Origin: Patescibacteria group bacterium
Lineage (GTDB): Bacteria > Patescibacteriota > Patescibacteriia > Patescibacteriales > WJLG01
Assembly (NCBI GenBank): GCA_028716485.1
Contig: JAQUPS010000014.1
Location: forward strand, 1 to 37,630
DNA length: 37,630 nt
Direction of reading: 5' to 3'
Of this stretch, positions 7,412 through 16,414 are shown in pieces. Under the pieces are notes generated by a model. The model ran no database searches, was not told the DNA's origin, and saw only the letters and a list, made by a program, of their open reading frames with translations. Each line of letters opens with the position of its first letter. Position 1 is the first letter of the stretch. A program made the position numbers and the translations under genes.

Positions 7412-9950
7412 AGGCGATATTAGATTCCTTTATATAACTCACTACTTTTTCCACTTCGTCACGCTTTATTCTGCCAACTGGGACAATTCCACCGAAAGTT
7501 TGATCATCAAGCACGCCCAAATTCCCTTTTTCCAGCGCGTGGCGATAATCTGGGTTGGTAAGGTAGCATTGATAAATATTTTCAAAATAATTCAGTTTTT
7601 CGTAAGGCGTGTCGGAATAGACAAGTTTAAATTCTTCAAAGCCCTTATTCATGCGGTCGTATTTATCCGGCAATCGCTCAATAACACCAGCGGCTTTGCG
7701 TAGAAAATCAGCGAGGCCGTTTGAGGTTTGGTATGCCTTGCGCAACGATTCCAAGGAAAAATAATATTTTGGTTTTTCAAGTAATTTTTCTTTAGCAATG
7801 CGCTCGGTTTCATCCACATCGTTATTTTCAAGAGCAGATTCAAAATCTTTGTCTGTTCCCATTAAATCTTTAACAGATTGCTCAAAATGATTTCGATATG
7901 CTTCGCGATCAACTTTCATGCAATCCTCGCCGATTTGGATTTGGTTATCGCGCACCAAAAAATCCGTACCAATATAAATAAACTTGCCGTGAGAGACGGC
8001 TATTGGCATTTCCATTTGAACGCCCAGAGTTTCTTGAGATTTCATGGATTCATATTGAGCCGTTCGTTCTTTTATAATCAACTCGTATTTATCTTGCTGT
8101 TTTTGTTCTTCGGTTTTACCAGCTAAAAATAGCGGTTCGGAATAATCATATCTTTCTTCAAAATATTCACAAACGCCAAAAAAATCTATTAGATGATAAA
8201 AATCTTTTTCAACGACTTGGCCGGTAAGTTCATTTTTAAAAGCATGTCTTCTTGTTCCTCTACCTTTGATTTGAACGAAATCGCTAACCGAAAAGATCGG
8301 TTTCATTAAAACAACATTCAACAGGTCAGTGCAGTCATAACCAGTTGTCATCATATTGACGGTAACGGCTATACGAGTATTGCCCAATTGATTATTACGG
8401 TATTTTTTCGTAAGTTCCTGACTGCCAACAACATTGCTCGTAATTTGACGAGCAAAAACTCCGCTGTGTCCAGAATATTTTCCGGGCCAGTTTTTGTCGG
8501 CCGCTTCGTTCAAAATGCGAGCAATTTTTGAGGCGTGGTTTTGTGATATACAGTAAATAATTGATTTGCCGATTTCTCCGGTGATCGGATCTTTCTTTGC
8601 AGTTTTCAAAAACTCATCAACGATCAAATGATTCAAACTATCGGAAAATACCTTGCGTTCAAGCTGGCGAATTTTGAAAGTTTCTTCCGCTTGCTCGCCG
8701 GTTGTTTCGTCAATAAATGCGTCCTGCCAGCCTTCCTCTGACTGCATTTGATTAGTTTTATCGCTTCGCTTATCGTAAATAACTGGATTAACAAGATACG
8801 GCGGCTTATGCGTGACTGCTTCTTTCAAATCAAAACGAAAAGTCGGTTCACCTGATTCACAACCAAAAGTTTTATAGGTATCTTGCAAAACTCTCTTTTC
8901 CAATTTGCGGGGGTCGGTTTCAACAAGCTTCTTTTCATCAATTCCTTTGAGATAATCTTTTGGCGTGGCGGTAAGGCCGATTTTCGCGCCTTGAAAATAC
9001 TCAAAAATTGCCCGATTATTTCCGTAAATACTGCGGTGGGCTTCATCGGAAATAAGCAAATTAAAATCAAACTGACCAAAGTATTTCAAAAAGTTTTGGT
9101 TGTAAGACAAACTTTGAATTGTCGCAATAACTACTTGATTTTGAAGCGCTTGCTCTTTGTTTTCCTTGAAAATAGCGATGTTGTATTCCTTGAGATAGGA
9201 GCTGATATTTTGACTGGCTTGGTCGGCAAGCTCTATACGGTCAACGAGGAATAAAATTCTGTTCGCATTGCCGGTTTTTAAAAATAGCTTGATAAGCGCG
9301 GCCGCCAGCAAGGTTTTTCCGGTTCCAGTTGCCATTTCCAAAAGGAAACGACGGTTGCCGTCATCGAACTTACTTGAAATGGTATTGATAGCGTCAAGTT
9401 GGTAATCTCTCAAAAATTTTCTATCTACTTCGGCAACAGCGCCCTGACTTTGCACAATCCAATCATCTTTTATATCAATGCCGGACAAAGACATTGCGGT
9501 TGTTGCGGTTAGCAACTTCGTTAAATCTTTCTGTGTTGGGAATTTTAAAATTATTTTTTCGGCATTTTGATTCAAATCCCAAAAATAATGTGTATCACCG
9601 TTGCTCAAAATAACAAAACGACATCTTTTTGCTTTGGCGTAATCCTCGGCTTGTTTTTTTCCGACAACAGGATCCTTGCTTCCTGATTTTGCCTCCAAAA
9701 CGGCAAGAGGAAATCCTTTTGTATCTAGAAGTAAATAATCAATAAAACCTTTACCATGCTCAAAATCATCGCCCAAACTTTCTAAATTAACATTGCCCTC
9801 AACTTCAATATTTCGAGCGCCAATTTTGTCGTCAAAAAATCTCCAGCCAGATTCTTGGAGTAGATTGTTTATTTTTAATCTTGCCTTAGCTTCTTTTTGC
9901 ATACATTGAAATATTATTTTCCCACTTTCTAAAACAAAAGTCAATCCCAA
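7401..9950 (-). CDS. hsdR: Type I restriction endonuclease subunit R (start may be 9902)
   Basis: 849 aa; GFPLAVLEAKSG nuclease motif, LEMATGTGKTLLAAALI Walker A, LLISDEAHRSIYG DEAH box, IGLTATP, QIKGRGTRR. Confidence 0.95.
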   Translation of the reverse strand: MGLTFVLESGKIIFQCMQKEAKARLKINNLLQESGWRFFDDKIGARNIEVEGNVNLESLGDDFEHGKGFIDYLLLDTKGFPLAVLEAKSGSKDPVVGKKQAEDYAKAKRCRFVILSNGDTHYFWDLNQNAEKIILKFPTQKDLTKLLTATTAMSLSGIDIKDDWIVQSQGAVAEVDRKFLRDYQLDAINTISSKFDDGNRRFLLEMATGTGKTLLAAALIKLFLKTGNANRILFLVDRIELADQASQNISSYLKEYNIAIFKENKEQALQNQVVIATIQSLSYNQNFLKYFGQFDFNLLISDEAHRSIYGNNRAIFEYFQGAKIGLTATPKDYLKGIDEKKLVETDPRKLEKRVLQDTYKTFGCESGEPTFRFDLKEAVTHKPPYLVNPVIYDKRSDKTNQMQSEEGWQDAFIDETTGEQAEETFKIRQLERKVFSDSLNHLIVDEFLKTAKKDPITGEIGKSIIYCISQNHASKIARILNEAADKNWPGKYSGHSGVFARQITSNVVGSQELTKKYRNNQLGNTRIAVTVNMMTTGYDCTDLLNVVLMKPIFSVSDFVQIKGRGTRRHAFKNELTGQVVEKDFYHLIDFFGVCEYFEERYDYSEPLFLAGKTEEQKQQDKYELIIKERTAQYESMKSQETLGVQMEMPIAVSHGKFIYIGTDFLVRDNQIQIGEDCMKVDREAYRNHFEQSVKDLMGTDKDFESALENNDVDETERIAKEKLLEKPKYYFSLESLRKAYQTSNGLADFLRKAAGVIERLPDKYDRMNKGFEEFKLVYSDTPYEKLNYFENIYQCYLTNPDYRHALEKGNLGVLDDQTFGGIVPVGRIKRDEVEKVVSYIKESNIAYVN

Positions 9951-10095
9951 TTTTGCCTTATTTTACTATCTTTATCAAACAAAAAATCACCCTGATAAGG
10001 CGATTTTAGAGACTTTTTATGGTATATGGGACGCTCTGGACTCCTTCAAGCCGCTGCGTCATCAATGTTGTTGTAACTAAGTAACCAATAACCTT

Positions 10096-11445
10096 ATGCA
10101 ACAACAAGCAACAAACACGGTGGTATTATCCGCAAGCCTAGGGCGAAATTTGAGGTCAAATTCAGTCCCATTGGCGACTCCGGTGAAATACTGCCTCTAC
10201 GCGAGAAAATCAAGCGAATCCGAGGAAAGACAGGTTCTGTCGATTGATAGCCAAATCAAAGAGATGCTTCAGCTGGCAGAACGTGAAAATTTAGAAGTTG
10301 TAACTATGAAGCAGGAATCTCATTCAGCCAAGGAAACAGGTCAAAGACCGATTTTCAATGAGATTATCGAAGAGTTAAAATTGGGGAAATTTAATGGCAT
10401 TCTAACTTGGGCGCCGGATCGTATTTCCAGAAATGCCGGGGACTTAGGCAGAATCGTGGATTTGATGGACTCGGGGGCGTTAAAAGAAATACGAACTTTC
10501 GGACAAAGTTTTAGCAATAACCCAAATGAAAAGTTTTTATTAATGATTTTAGGATCACAAGCAAAACTGGAAAACGACAATCGTGGAGTGAACGTAAAAC
10601 GCGGATTACGAGCTAGGGTTGAGATGGGACTCTGGCCCGGCATGGCACCAGTCGGTTATTTAAATCAAAAAATGATGGATAAAAAATGCCAGATTATCCA
10701 GGATCCGGCGCGAGCGCCAATCGTGAAGCAAATGTTTGAAAAAGCGGCTTTTGAAAAATGGTCGGTAAGAAAAATTTATAACTGGTTAAAATTTGAGTTG
10801 AATTTCAAAACTGTTGGCAATCATAATATGTCAGCCGGCGGTATTCATCGGATGCTGGTCAATCCACTGTATTACGGTGTCTTCGAATATCCTAAAAATT
10901 CCAGCAACTGGTATCAAGGAAAACATGAACCAATTATCAGCAAAGAATTATACGATCAAGCAGTCCAGCAACTTAAACGAGATAATATTCAACGACAAAG
11001 TCATGAGTTCGCCTATACCAAATTAATGGTCTGCGGCCTCTGCGGATCTAGCATCTCGGCTGAAGAAAAATACAAACTGCTGAAAGACGGAACAACGGCC
11101 AAATATATTTATTACGGCTGCGGCCGATCAAAAGACAGGAACTGCAAAAGTCATTATCTGCGAGAGAATGAACTGGTTGAACAATTAATCAAACTATTTA
11201 ATCAAATCGAAATAAACGACTTTGGCATCAAAATTAAATTCGAAGAAGAATTGAAAAAATTCAATAAATTCCAGAAAGGCGTACTTGGCATATCAAATCC
11301 GGAAACAAAACATCGGGATATTGATATGAAAACTTACGCCAGTTACACCCTAAAAAATGGAACTAATGAAGAAAAACGAGAGCTAATGGGATGCTTTAAG
11401 TCAAAAATAAAAATCACCAAAGGAGTAGTGACAATTGAAAAATAA
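10096..11445 (+). CDS. Serine recombinase (resolvase N-terminal, recombinase and zinc beta-ribbon domains)
   Basis: 449 aa; YCLYARKSSESEERQVLSIDSQIKEM, ITWAPDRISRN-like segment, GGIHRMLVNPLYYG, CGLCGSSISAEEK...YYGCGRSKDRNCKSHYL. Confidence 0.93.
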   Translation: MQQQATNTVVLSASLGRNLRSNSVPLATPVKYCLYARKSSESEERQVLSIDSQIKEMLQLAERENLEVVTMKQESHSAKETGQRPIFNEIIEELKLGKFNGILTWAPDRISRNAGDLGRIVDLMDSGALKEIRTFGQSFSNNPNEKFLLMILGSQAKLENDNRGVNVKRGLRARVEMGLWPGMAPVGYLNQKMMDKKCQIIQDPARAPIVKQMFEKAAFEKWSVRKIYNWLKFELNFKTVGNHNMSAGGIHRMLVNPLYYGVFEYPKNSSNWYQGKHEPIISKELYDQAVQQLKRDNIQRQSHEFAYTKLMVCGLCGSSISAEEKYKLLKDGTTAKYIYYGCGRSKDRNCKSHYLRENELVEQLIKLFNQIEINDFGIKIKFEEELKKFNKFQKGVLGISNPETKHRDIDMKTYASYTLKNGTNEEKRELMGCFKSKIKITKGVVTIEK

Positions 11446-11454
11446 CACCCTAAA

Positions 11455-11502
11455 AAGCAAAAAGTTCGAATCCCACGTGGGTTCGAACTTTTTGCTTTTA
11501 TC
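11455..11502. repeat. Long near-perfect palindrome 3' of the recombinase gene
   Basis: AAAAGCAAAAAGTTCGAA-TCCCACGTGGGT-TTCGAACTTTTTGCTTTT: 18-bp outer stem arms plus a CCCACGTGGG core. Confidence 0.85.
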
Positions 11503-11563
11503 GACTCCCAGAAAGTGCCGTAAAATCAAGGCACTCGGGTCATCCGATAAAAAATAGTCCCTG

Positions 11564-11650
11564 CGGAGAGGATGGGATTCGAACCCATGAACCCATTGCT
11601 GGGTTAACACATTAGCAGTGTGCTGCTTTCAGCCACTCAGCCACCTCTCC
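11564..11650 (-). tRNA. tRNA-Ser(GCT)
   Basis: Minus strand GGAGAGGTGGCTGAGTGGCTGAAAGCAGCACACTGCTAATGTG...GGGTTCGAATCCCATCCTCTCCG; acceptor 7 bp, long variable arm, loop CTGCTAA. Confidence 0.93.
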
Positions 11651-11654
11651 ATTC

Positions 11655-11690
11655 TCGGATATCAGATATCGGATATCGGATATCGGCTCT
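11655..11690. repeat. GGATATC-type tandem word repeat
   Basis: CGGATATCAGATATCGGATATCGGATATCGG; related words recur at 12567-12605 and 12660-12685. Confidence 0.7.
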
Positions 11691-11756
11691 ATTTTACGCA
11701 TACTTTAAAATATGATATAATCATAATATAAGATAAAAAATTGACTGTCAAACAAT

Positions 11757-12320
11757 ATGGCGCAAACCGAGGATATTAAATCAGAGGATGATGTCATCAG
11801 CTGGCAAATACCCGAATACCGGGGCGAGGAAAAAACCAAACTCTGGTATGCCGTCTATTCGCTCATCGCCATCGCGCTGCTGACTTACGCGATTTTTACG
11901 CAGAATTTTATTTTTGCCATTATCATTATTTTTGCGGCAGTTTTGATCGTGATTTTTGACGGCGGCCATCCGGGAATGCTGGACGTGGCCATCAGCGACC
12001 GCGGCGTGATGGTCGGCAAGGAATTTTATAATTATGATCAGATTGCCGATTTTTTCATAATCTACGAACCTGACGCCGGAGTAAAAAATCTTTATCTGGA
12101 ATTCAAGAGATTTGCCAAACCGGCTTTGCCGGAAAACGAACCGAATCGCTATAGCTGGCTTTTTTGGATAGTTAACTTCGCTCGCACCCGTTTTTCCATC
12201 CCTTTGCAGGACATGAACCCGATAATCATCAGAAGGAATTTATTAAAATACGTGAAAGAAAATTTGGAAAGAACGACCATTCCCCTTTCCGAACAGTTGA
12301 CAAAACTATTCAAGTTATAA
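11757..12320 (+). CDS. Two-TM hypothetical membrane protein
   Basis: 187 aa; YAVYSLIAIALLTYAIFTQNFIFAIIIIFAAVLIVIF hydrophobic hairpin followed by a soluble domain. Confidence 0.7.
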   Translation: MAQTEDIKSEDDVISWQIPEYRGEEKTKLWYAVYSLIAIALLTYAIFTQNFIFAIIIIFAAVLIVIFDGGHPGMLDVAISDRGVMVGKEFYNYDQIADFFIIYEPDAGVKNLYLEFKRFAKPALPENEPNRYSWLFWIVNFARTRFSIPLQDMNPIIIRRNLLKYVKENLERTTIPLSEQLTKLFKL

Positions 12321-12386
12321 CAATATAGATAATACATCGGCTTTGGCCTTGGCCATATTCACGCTTTTGGCCAAGGATTTATTTTT

Positions 12387-12458
12387 GCTCTCGTCGTTCA
12401 ATGGATAGGACGCAAGCTTGCGGAGCTTGTGATGCAGGTTCGATTCCTGCCGAGAGCA
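12387..12458 (+). tRNA. tRNA-Arg(GCG)
   Basis: GCTCTCG...CAAGC-TTGCGGA-GCTTG...GCAGGTTCGATTCCTGC-CGAGAGC-A; 72 nt, all arms pair. Confidence 0.9.
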
Positions 12459-12504
12459 CTTACACAAGTCGTTTCACCCAGAGGGTGACCACCCACTGGG
12501 TGGC

Positions 12505-12564
12505 AACGGATAGGACGCAAGCTTGCGGAGCTTGTGATGCAGGTTCGATTCCTGCCGAGAGCAC
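12505..12564 (+). pseudogene. 5'-truncated tRNA-Arg(GCG) copy
   Basis: AACGGATAGGACGCAAGCTTGCGGAGCTTGTGATGCAGGTTCGATTCCTGCCGAGAGCA matches the upstream tRNA, but the 5' acceptor GCTCTCG is replaced by CACCCACTGGGTGG. Confidence 0.85.
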
Positions 12565-12693
12565 AATTTCAGATATCGGATATCGAATTTCAGATGTCCG
12601 ATATTTTATAACGCTCGCTTACTCGCTTAATCATTAAGAATTTTTGATTGAACATCCAGAGTATCGGCAATCAAATATCCGACTTCCGGTATC

Positions 12694-12765
12694 GCTCTCG
12701 TCGTTCAACGGATAGGACGCAGGCCTCCGAAGCTTGCGATACAGGTTCGATTCCTGTCGAGAGCA
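12694..12765 (+). tRNA. tRNA-Arg(CCG)
   Basis: GCTCTCGTCGTTCAACGGATAGGACGCAGGCCTCCGAAGCTTGCGATACAGGTTCGATTCCTGTCGAGAGCA; anticodon loop CTCCGAA. Confidence 0.92.
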
Positions 12766-12828
12766 CAAACCGATTTCCGAATTGCGATTTACGATTTTCG
12801 AATTGACAAAAGCTTGACATCAACCGGA

Positions 12829-12876
12829 CTTTTTATTTTTCCTTTTTATTTTTCCTTTTTATTTTTTTATTTTTCC
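12829..12876. repeat. 13-bp T-rich tandem repeat (CTTTTTATTTTTC x ~3)
   Basis: ctttttatttttc ctttttatttttc cttttta... read directly in the sequence. Confidence 0.85.
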
Positions 12877-12961
12877 CTTGCCTTTTTGTTTTGTTTGTGT
12901 TAATATATCTTATCAATCTGGGTAGAGTAAATTTGCACCTTACAACAAAAAAGGATATTTT

Positions 12962-13414
12962 ATGGAGACAAAAACTCCTGAATTCGGAATGATGGGTAAT
13001 CCCATTTGGTTTCACCATCACGGCAGTAAAATGCGATTAACACTTTTTCATCGGGAGGGAGAACATATAGCGATCGACGGAAGCGCGACGCACCTAAGAA
13101 TATCAATGGGATTAAAGTATTACGAAGTAACATGGTCAATCAAGCATAGTCCGGATGAATATGCGCGCGGGCGCACGCTAATGGACAAAAAAACATTGGC
13201 CAACGCTTTCGGCTTAGCTAACGACACCCCCAACTGTTACAGCCACTGGCTCATTGAACGTTACGGCGGCGACAATGCTGAGCAATTCAAATTCATTCGT
13301 TATCGTAACTACTTAAATATCCCCTGCCCGGGCACTGGGAATGACGGCGACCCGAATATTTCTATCGAACTTGATGACGAAATAAAGCAGGCCGTCACTA
13401 AATTACTTTCTTAA
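12962..13414 (+). CDS. Hypothetical protein
   Basis: 150-aa ORF between tRNA-Arg and recG, followed by a hairpin (AAGCGGAAAAAATTCCGCTTTTTTT, 13436-13460). No family recognised. Confidence 0.6.
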   Translation: METKTPEFGMMGNPIWFHHHGSKMRLTLFHREGEHIAIDGSATHLRISMGLKYYEVTWSIKHSPDEYARGRTLMDKKTLANAFGLANDTPNCYSHWLIERYGGDNAEQFKFIRYRNYLNIPCPGTGNDGDPNISIELDDEIKQAVTKLLS

Positions 13415-13435
13415 AACTGAACATTTTCAAGGGAA

Positions 13436-13461
13436 AGCGGAAAAAATTCCGCTTTTTTTAT
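13436..13461 (+). terminator. Rho-independent terminator
   Basis: AAGCGGAAAAAATTCCGCTTTTTTTATTT stem plus T run. Confidence 0.8.
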
Positions 13462-13496
13462 TTGAAAAATTGGTGAAAAAGCGATAAGATTGATTT

Positions 13497-15605
13497 ATGA
13501 TCAGCTTACAAACAACGATAACTGAGCTTAAAAGCGTGGGCGCGAGCATCGGCAAGCGCTTGGCGCAAATCGGCCTTAATAATATTGAAGGCCTGCTTTT
13601 TTATTTTCCTTTTCGCTATGAAGATTTTACTCGCACTACCAAGATAAAAGATTTACAGCCGAATATGACGGCCAACGTTGTCGGTCAGATTGAACTGATC
13701 GAAAACCGCCGCGCTCATCACCGGCGGATGTATATTACTGAAGCGCTGATCAATGACGGTACGGAAACACTGAAAGTGATTTGGTTCAACCAGCCGTTTA
13801 TTGCCAAGACCTTAAAAATCGGCGACACGGTTTCATTAGCCGGCGTTGCCGAAGACCAGGGAGTTTTGACTTTTGTGTCGCCGGTTTACGAAAAAATTTA
13901 TTCCGGCGGCTTGATCCATACGGCCGGTTTGGTGCCCAATTATCATTTGACCGAAAAAATCACCCAAAAGCAATTACGTTATTTAATCAGCCAAGTTGTC
14001 GAAACGGCCGCGCAAATTTCTGATCCCTTGCCGGAGGAAATCAGAAAAAAATTAAATTTACTTTCATTAAGCGATGCCGTAAAAAAAATTCATTTTCCCA
14101 AAAAATGGTCGGATATCGATGAAGCCCGCCGCCGGCTGGCGTTTGATGAATTATTCTTGCTGCAATTAAAATCGCAGCTGGTAAAAAAAGATCATGATTC
14201 GGCGCGCGCGGAAATAATCGAATTCAAGGAAAAAGACACTAAGGAATTCGTTGCCGGATTGCCTTTCAAGCTGACCGAAGACCAGCGCCAGGCCGCCTGG
14301 ACGATTCTTGGCGATTTGGGCAAGACGCGGCCGATGGCGCGATTATTAAACGGCGATGTCGGATCGGGAAAAACTTTGGTCGCGGTCATCGCTTTGCTGA
14401 ATGTTGCTTTGAATAATAAGCAGGGCGTGCTGATGGCGCCGACGGAAATTCTGGCGCAGCAGCATTTTAATACGGTTTCAAAATTGCTGGAAAATTTTCC
14501 ACTAAGGATTGCTTTGTTAACGAATAATTATCGTTTATTAAATAATGATACCCTCCCCGCCTCGCCGGACTCGGCACCCCTCCCGCGGAGGGGACTTAAT
14601 CGAGCGGAAATTTTGAAGATGATTAAAGCTGGCGAAGTTGATATTATCATCGGCACGCACGCCTTATTGCAAGAAGATGTTCAGTTTAAAAATCTGGCGC
14701 TGGCGATTATCGATGAACAGCACCGCTTCGGCGTTGAGCAGAGAAAAGAATTGATGAAAAAATCCGGGCATCCGGCGCTGACACCGCATTTACTATCAAT
14801 GACGGCCACGCCAATTCCGCGCTCGTTAGCTTTAGCGCTGTTCGGCGATTTGGATATCTCGGTGATCAAGCAGATGCCTATCGGCCGCAAACCGATTATG
14901 ACTAAAATAGTTCCGGAAGAAAAACGCGCCGCCGCTTACAATTTTGTCCGGGAGCAGATCAAAACCGGCCGGCAGGCCTTTGTCATCTGCCCTTTGATTG
15001 AAGAATCTGATCTGTTCGGCGTAAAATCAGTCAAAGAAGAATTTACCAAATTAGATCGAGGCGTTTTTCCGGAAATAAAAATGGCGGCTCTGCACGGACG
15101 GTTGAAAGCCAAAGAGAAAGAGGAGATTATGCGCGGCTTTCTCGCCAATGATTATAAAATTATGGTTTCCACCTCGGTTATCGAAGTCGGCGTGGATGTT
15201 CCCAATGCCACGATTATGATGATTGAAGGCGCTGATCGTTTTGGTCTGGCGCAGCTGCACCAATTCCGCGGCCGCGTCGGCCGGGGCGCGGAACAATCAT
15301 ATTGCTTTCTCTTCCCTGCCTCGAATGATGAAAAAACCAGGCGACGGCTGGAAGCGATGGAAAAAATTTCCGACGGTTTCGCGCTGGCCAAAATGGATTT
15401 GAAATTACGAGGTTCGGGTGAAATATTCGGTACGGCGCAATCCGGCTTTCCCGAATTGAAAATCGCCACGCTTTGGGATTATGAATTAATGCAAACGGCG
15501 CAGGCCGAAGCCGCCTTATTGATGCAAACAGATCCTGAACTGGAAAAAAATCCGCTGCTGCGTGAAAAAATAAATATCTTCGAGGATAAAATACATTTGG
15601 AATAA
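13497..15605 (+). CDS. recG: ATP-dependent DNA helicase RecG
   Basis: 702 aa; LLNGDVGSGKTLVA, IIDEQHRFGVEQR, SMTATPIPRSLALALFGDLD, HQFRGRVGRG. Confidence 0.97.
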   Translation: MISLQTTITELKSVGASIGKRLAQIGLNNIEGLLFYFPFRYEDFTRTTKIKDLQPNMTANVVGQIELIENRRAHHRRMYITEALINDGTETLKVIWFNQPFIAKTLKIGDTVSLAGVAEDQGVLTFVSPVYEKIYSGGLIHTAGLVPNYHLTEKITQKQLRYLISQVVETAAQISDPLPEEIRKKLNLLSLSDAVKKIHFPKKWSDIDEARRRLAFDELFLLQLKSQLVKKDHDSARAEIIEFKEKDTKEFVAGLPFKLTEDQRQAAWTILGDLGKTRPMARLLNGDVGSGKTLVAVIALLNVALNNKQGVLMAPTEILAQQHFNTVSKLLENFPLRIALLTNNYRLLNNDTLPASPDSAPLPRRGLNRAEILKMIKAGEVDIIIGTHALLQEDVQFKNLALAIIDEQHRFGVEQRKELMKKSGHPALTPHLLSMTATPIPRSLALALFGDLDISVIKQMPIGRKPIMTKIVPEEKRAAAYNFVREQIKTGRQAFVICPLIEESDLFGVKSVKEEFTKLDRGVFPEIKMAALHGRLKAKEKEEIMRGFLANDYKIMVSTSVIEVGVDVPNATIMMIEGADRFGLAQLHQFRGRVGRGAEQSYCFLFPASNDEKTRRRLEAMEKISDGFALAKMDLKLRGSGEIFGTAQSGFPELKIATLWDYELMQTAQAEAALLMQTDPELEKNPLLREKINIFEDKIHLE
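14551..14594. repeat. GC-rich palindromic repeat family R1, copy 1 (inside recG, in frame)
   Basis: CCCTCCCCGCCTCGCCGGACTCGGCACCCCTCCCGCGGAGGGGA; matches 18431-18478 and 37305-37350. Confidence 0.85.
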
Positions 15606-15609
15606 TTAG

Positions 15610-15677
15610 TAGGAACGCAATATTTTGCGTTCTAAATTTCGTGAAAATAATTGGAACGCAAGATATTGCGTTCCTAC
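15610..15677. repeat. Palindromic repeat family R2, paired copies (GGAACGCAAGATATTGCGTTCC)
   Basis: TAGGAACGCAATATTTTGCGTTCTA and TTGGAACGCAAGATATTGCGTTCCTA; recurs at 28276-28360. Confidence 0.85.
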
Positions 15678-15725
15678 GAAAAAAAATTAGCCCGACTTGC
15701 CTAAGCAAATCGAGCTAAAAAAATT

Positions 15726-15944
15726 TTAGATGAATACCCTGGAAAGAAAATCCAGGGCCGCGGCAATCGGCGCCAACCAGCCGGCTAAAAGCTTGGCATC
15801 ACCCCAGACCCACAATATCGCGGTTCCGGCGATGTAGGGCATGGCTACGCATATGACAAAAAAAACTAAAAAATTACTAAACCTTTGCATCGCCACTTCA
15901 TAGTCAACCTGACTATGATAGGCACTGTATTCTCTCGTCGTCAT
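15726..15944 (-). CDS. Small membrane protein
   Basis: 72 aa with hydrophobic segments FLVFFVICVAMPYIAGTAILWVWG and WLAPIAAALDFL. Confidence 0.55.
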   Translation of the reverse strand: MTTREYSAYHSQVDYEVAMQRFSNFLVFFVICVAMPYIAGTAILWVWGDAKLLAGWLAPIAAALDFLSRVFI

Positions 15945-16116
15945 ATACCCTCCTATGTTGAAATTTTTATATAAAAGGTTCGATATTTCTATTTTATTAA
16001 TACTTTAATCATACCATATTTATAATAAAAAGTCAATAGTTGATTTTTGGGCTTATATTTGCTATGATTATTATTCGGAAAACATCGCGCGCCAGAAACT
16101 TCAAAGGAGGTTTACG

Positions 16117-16374
16117 GTGGTAAAAAATAGCAAAAGCGTGGAGACGATTTTGGGCAAAGAGATGGTCTGTGAACTTACCGGAAGATTAATGAGTCCGGAG
16201 GAAAAAATTTATGTCCTGCCTAAGTTAAAAAAAATCATTATCATGACGATCGTCTCTCCTGTCGGCCCGCTCTTTATCCGTCTAACCTACGTCCCTTTTA
16301 TTCCCAGCAGAGACTGGGAGCTATACACCAAAAAAAAGAAGGCGATGGGCCTTCTAACAAACATCCGATTTTAA
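16117..16374 (+). CDS. Small hypothetical protein (GTG start)
   Basis: 85 aa; upstream AAAGGAGG SD seven nt from GTG. Confidence 0.6.
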   Translation: MVKNSKSVETILGKEMVCELTGRLMSPEEKIYVLPKLKKIIIMTIVSPVGPLFIRLTYVPFIPSRDWELYTKKKKAMGLLTNIRF

Positions 16375-16414
16375 GTCATCTCAACCGGCACCGCATAATG
16401 TGATGCCGGATTTT

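Noticed and set aside
8883-9254. 123-aa and similar ORFs antisense to hsdR, recG, radA and virB4-like genes
   Set aside because: They overlap strongly supported genes on the opposite strand and show no domain or SD evidence.
12401-12637. 78-aa ORF with duplicated DRTQACGACDAGSIPAEST
   Set aside because: It is a translation through tRNA-Arg and its truncated copy, not a protein gene.
11655-12690. GGATATC repeats as a CRISPR array
   Set aside because: Units are 7-9 bp, directly tandem and irregularly spaced, without unique spacers of constant length.
12829-12876. T-rich 13-bp tandem repeat as a phase-variable promoter
   Set aside because: Possible, but it is not positioned within a clear -35/-10 spacer and there is no evidence of length variation in a single sequence.
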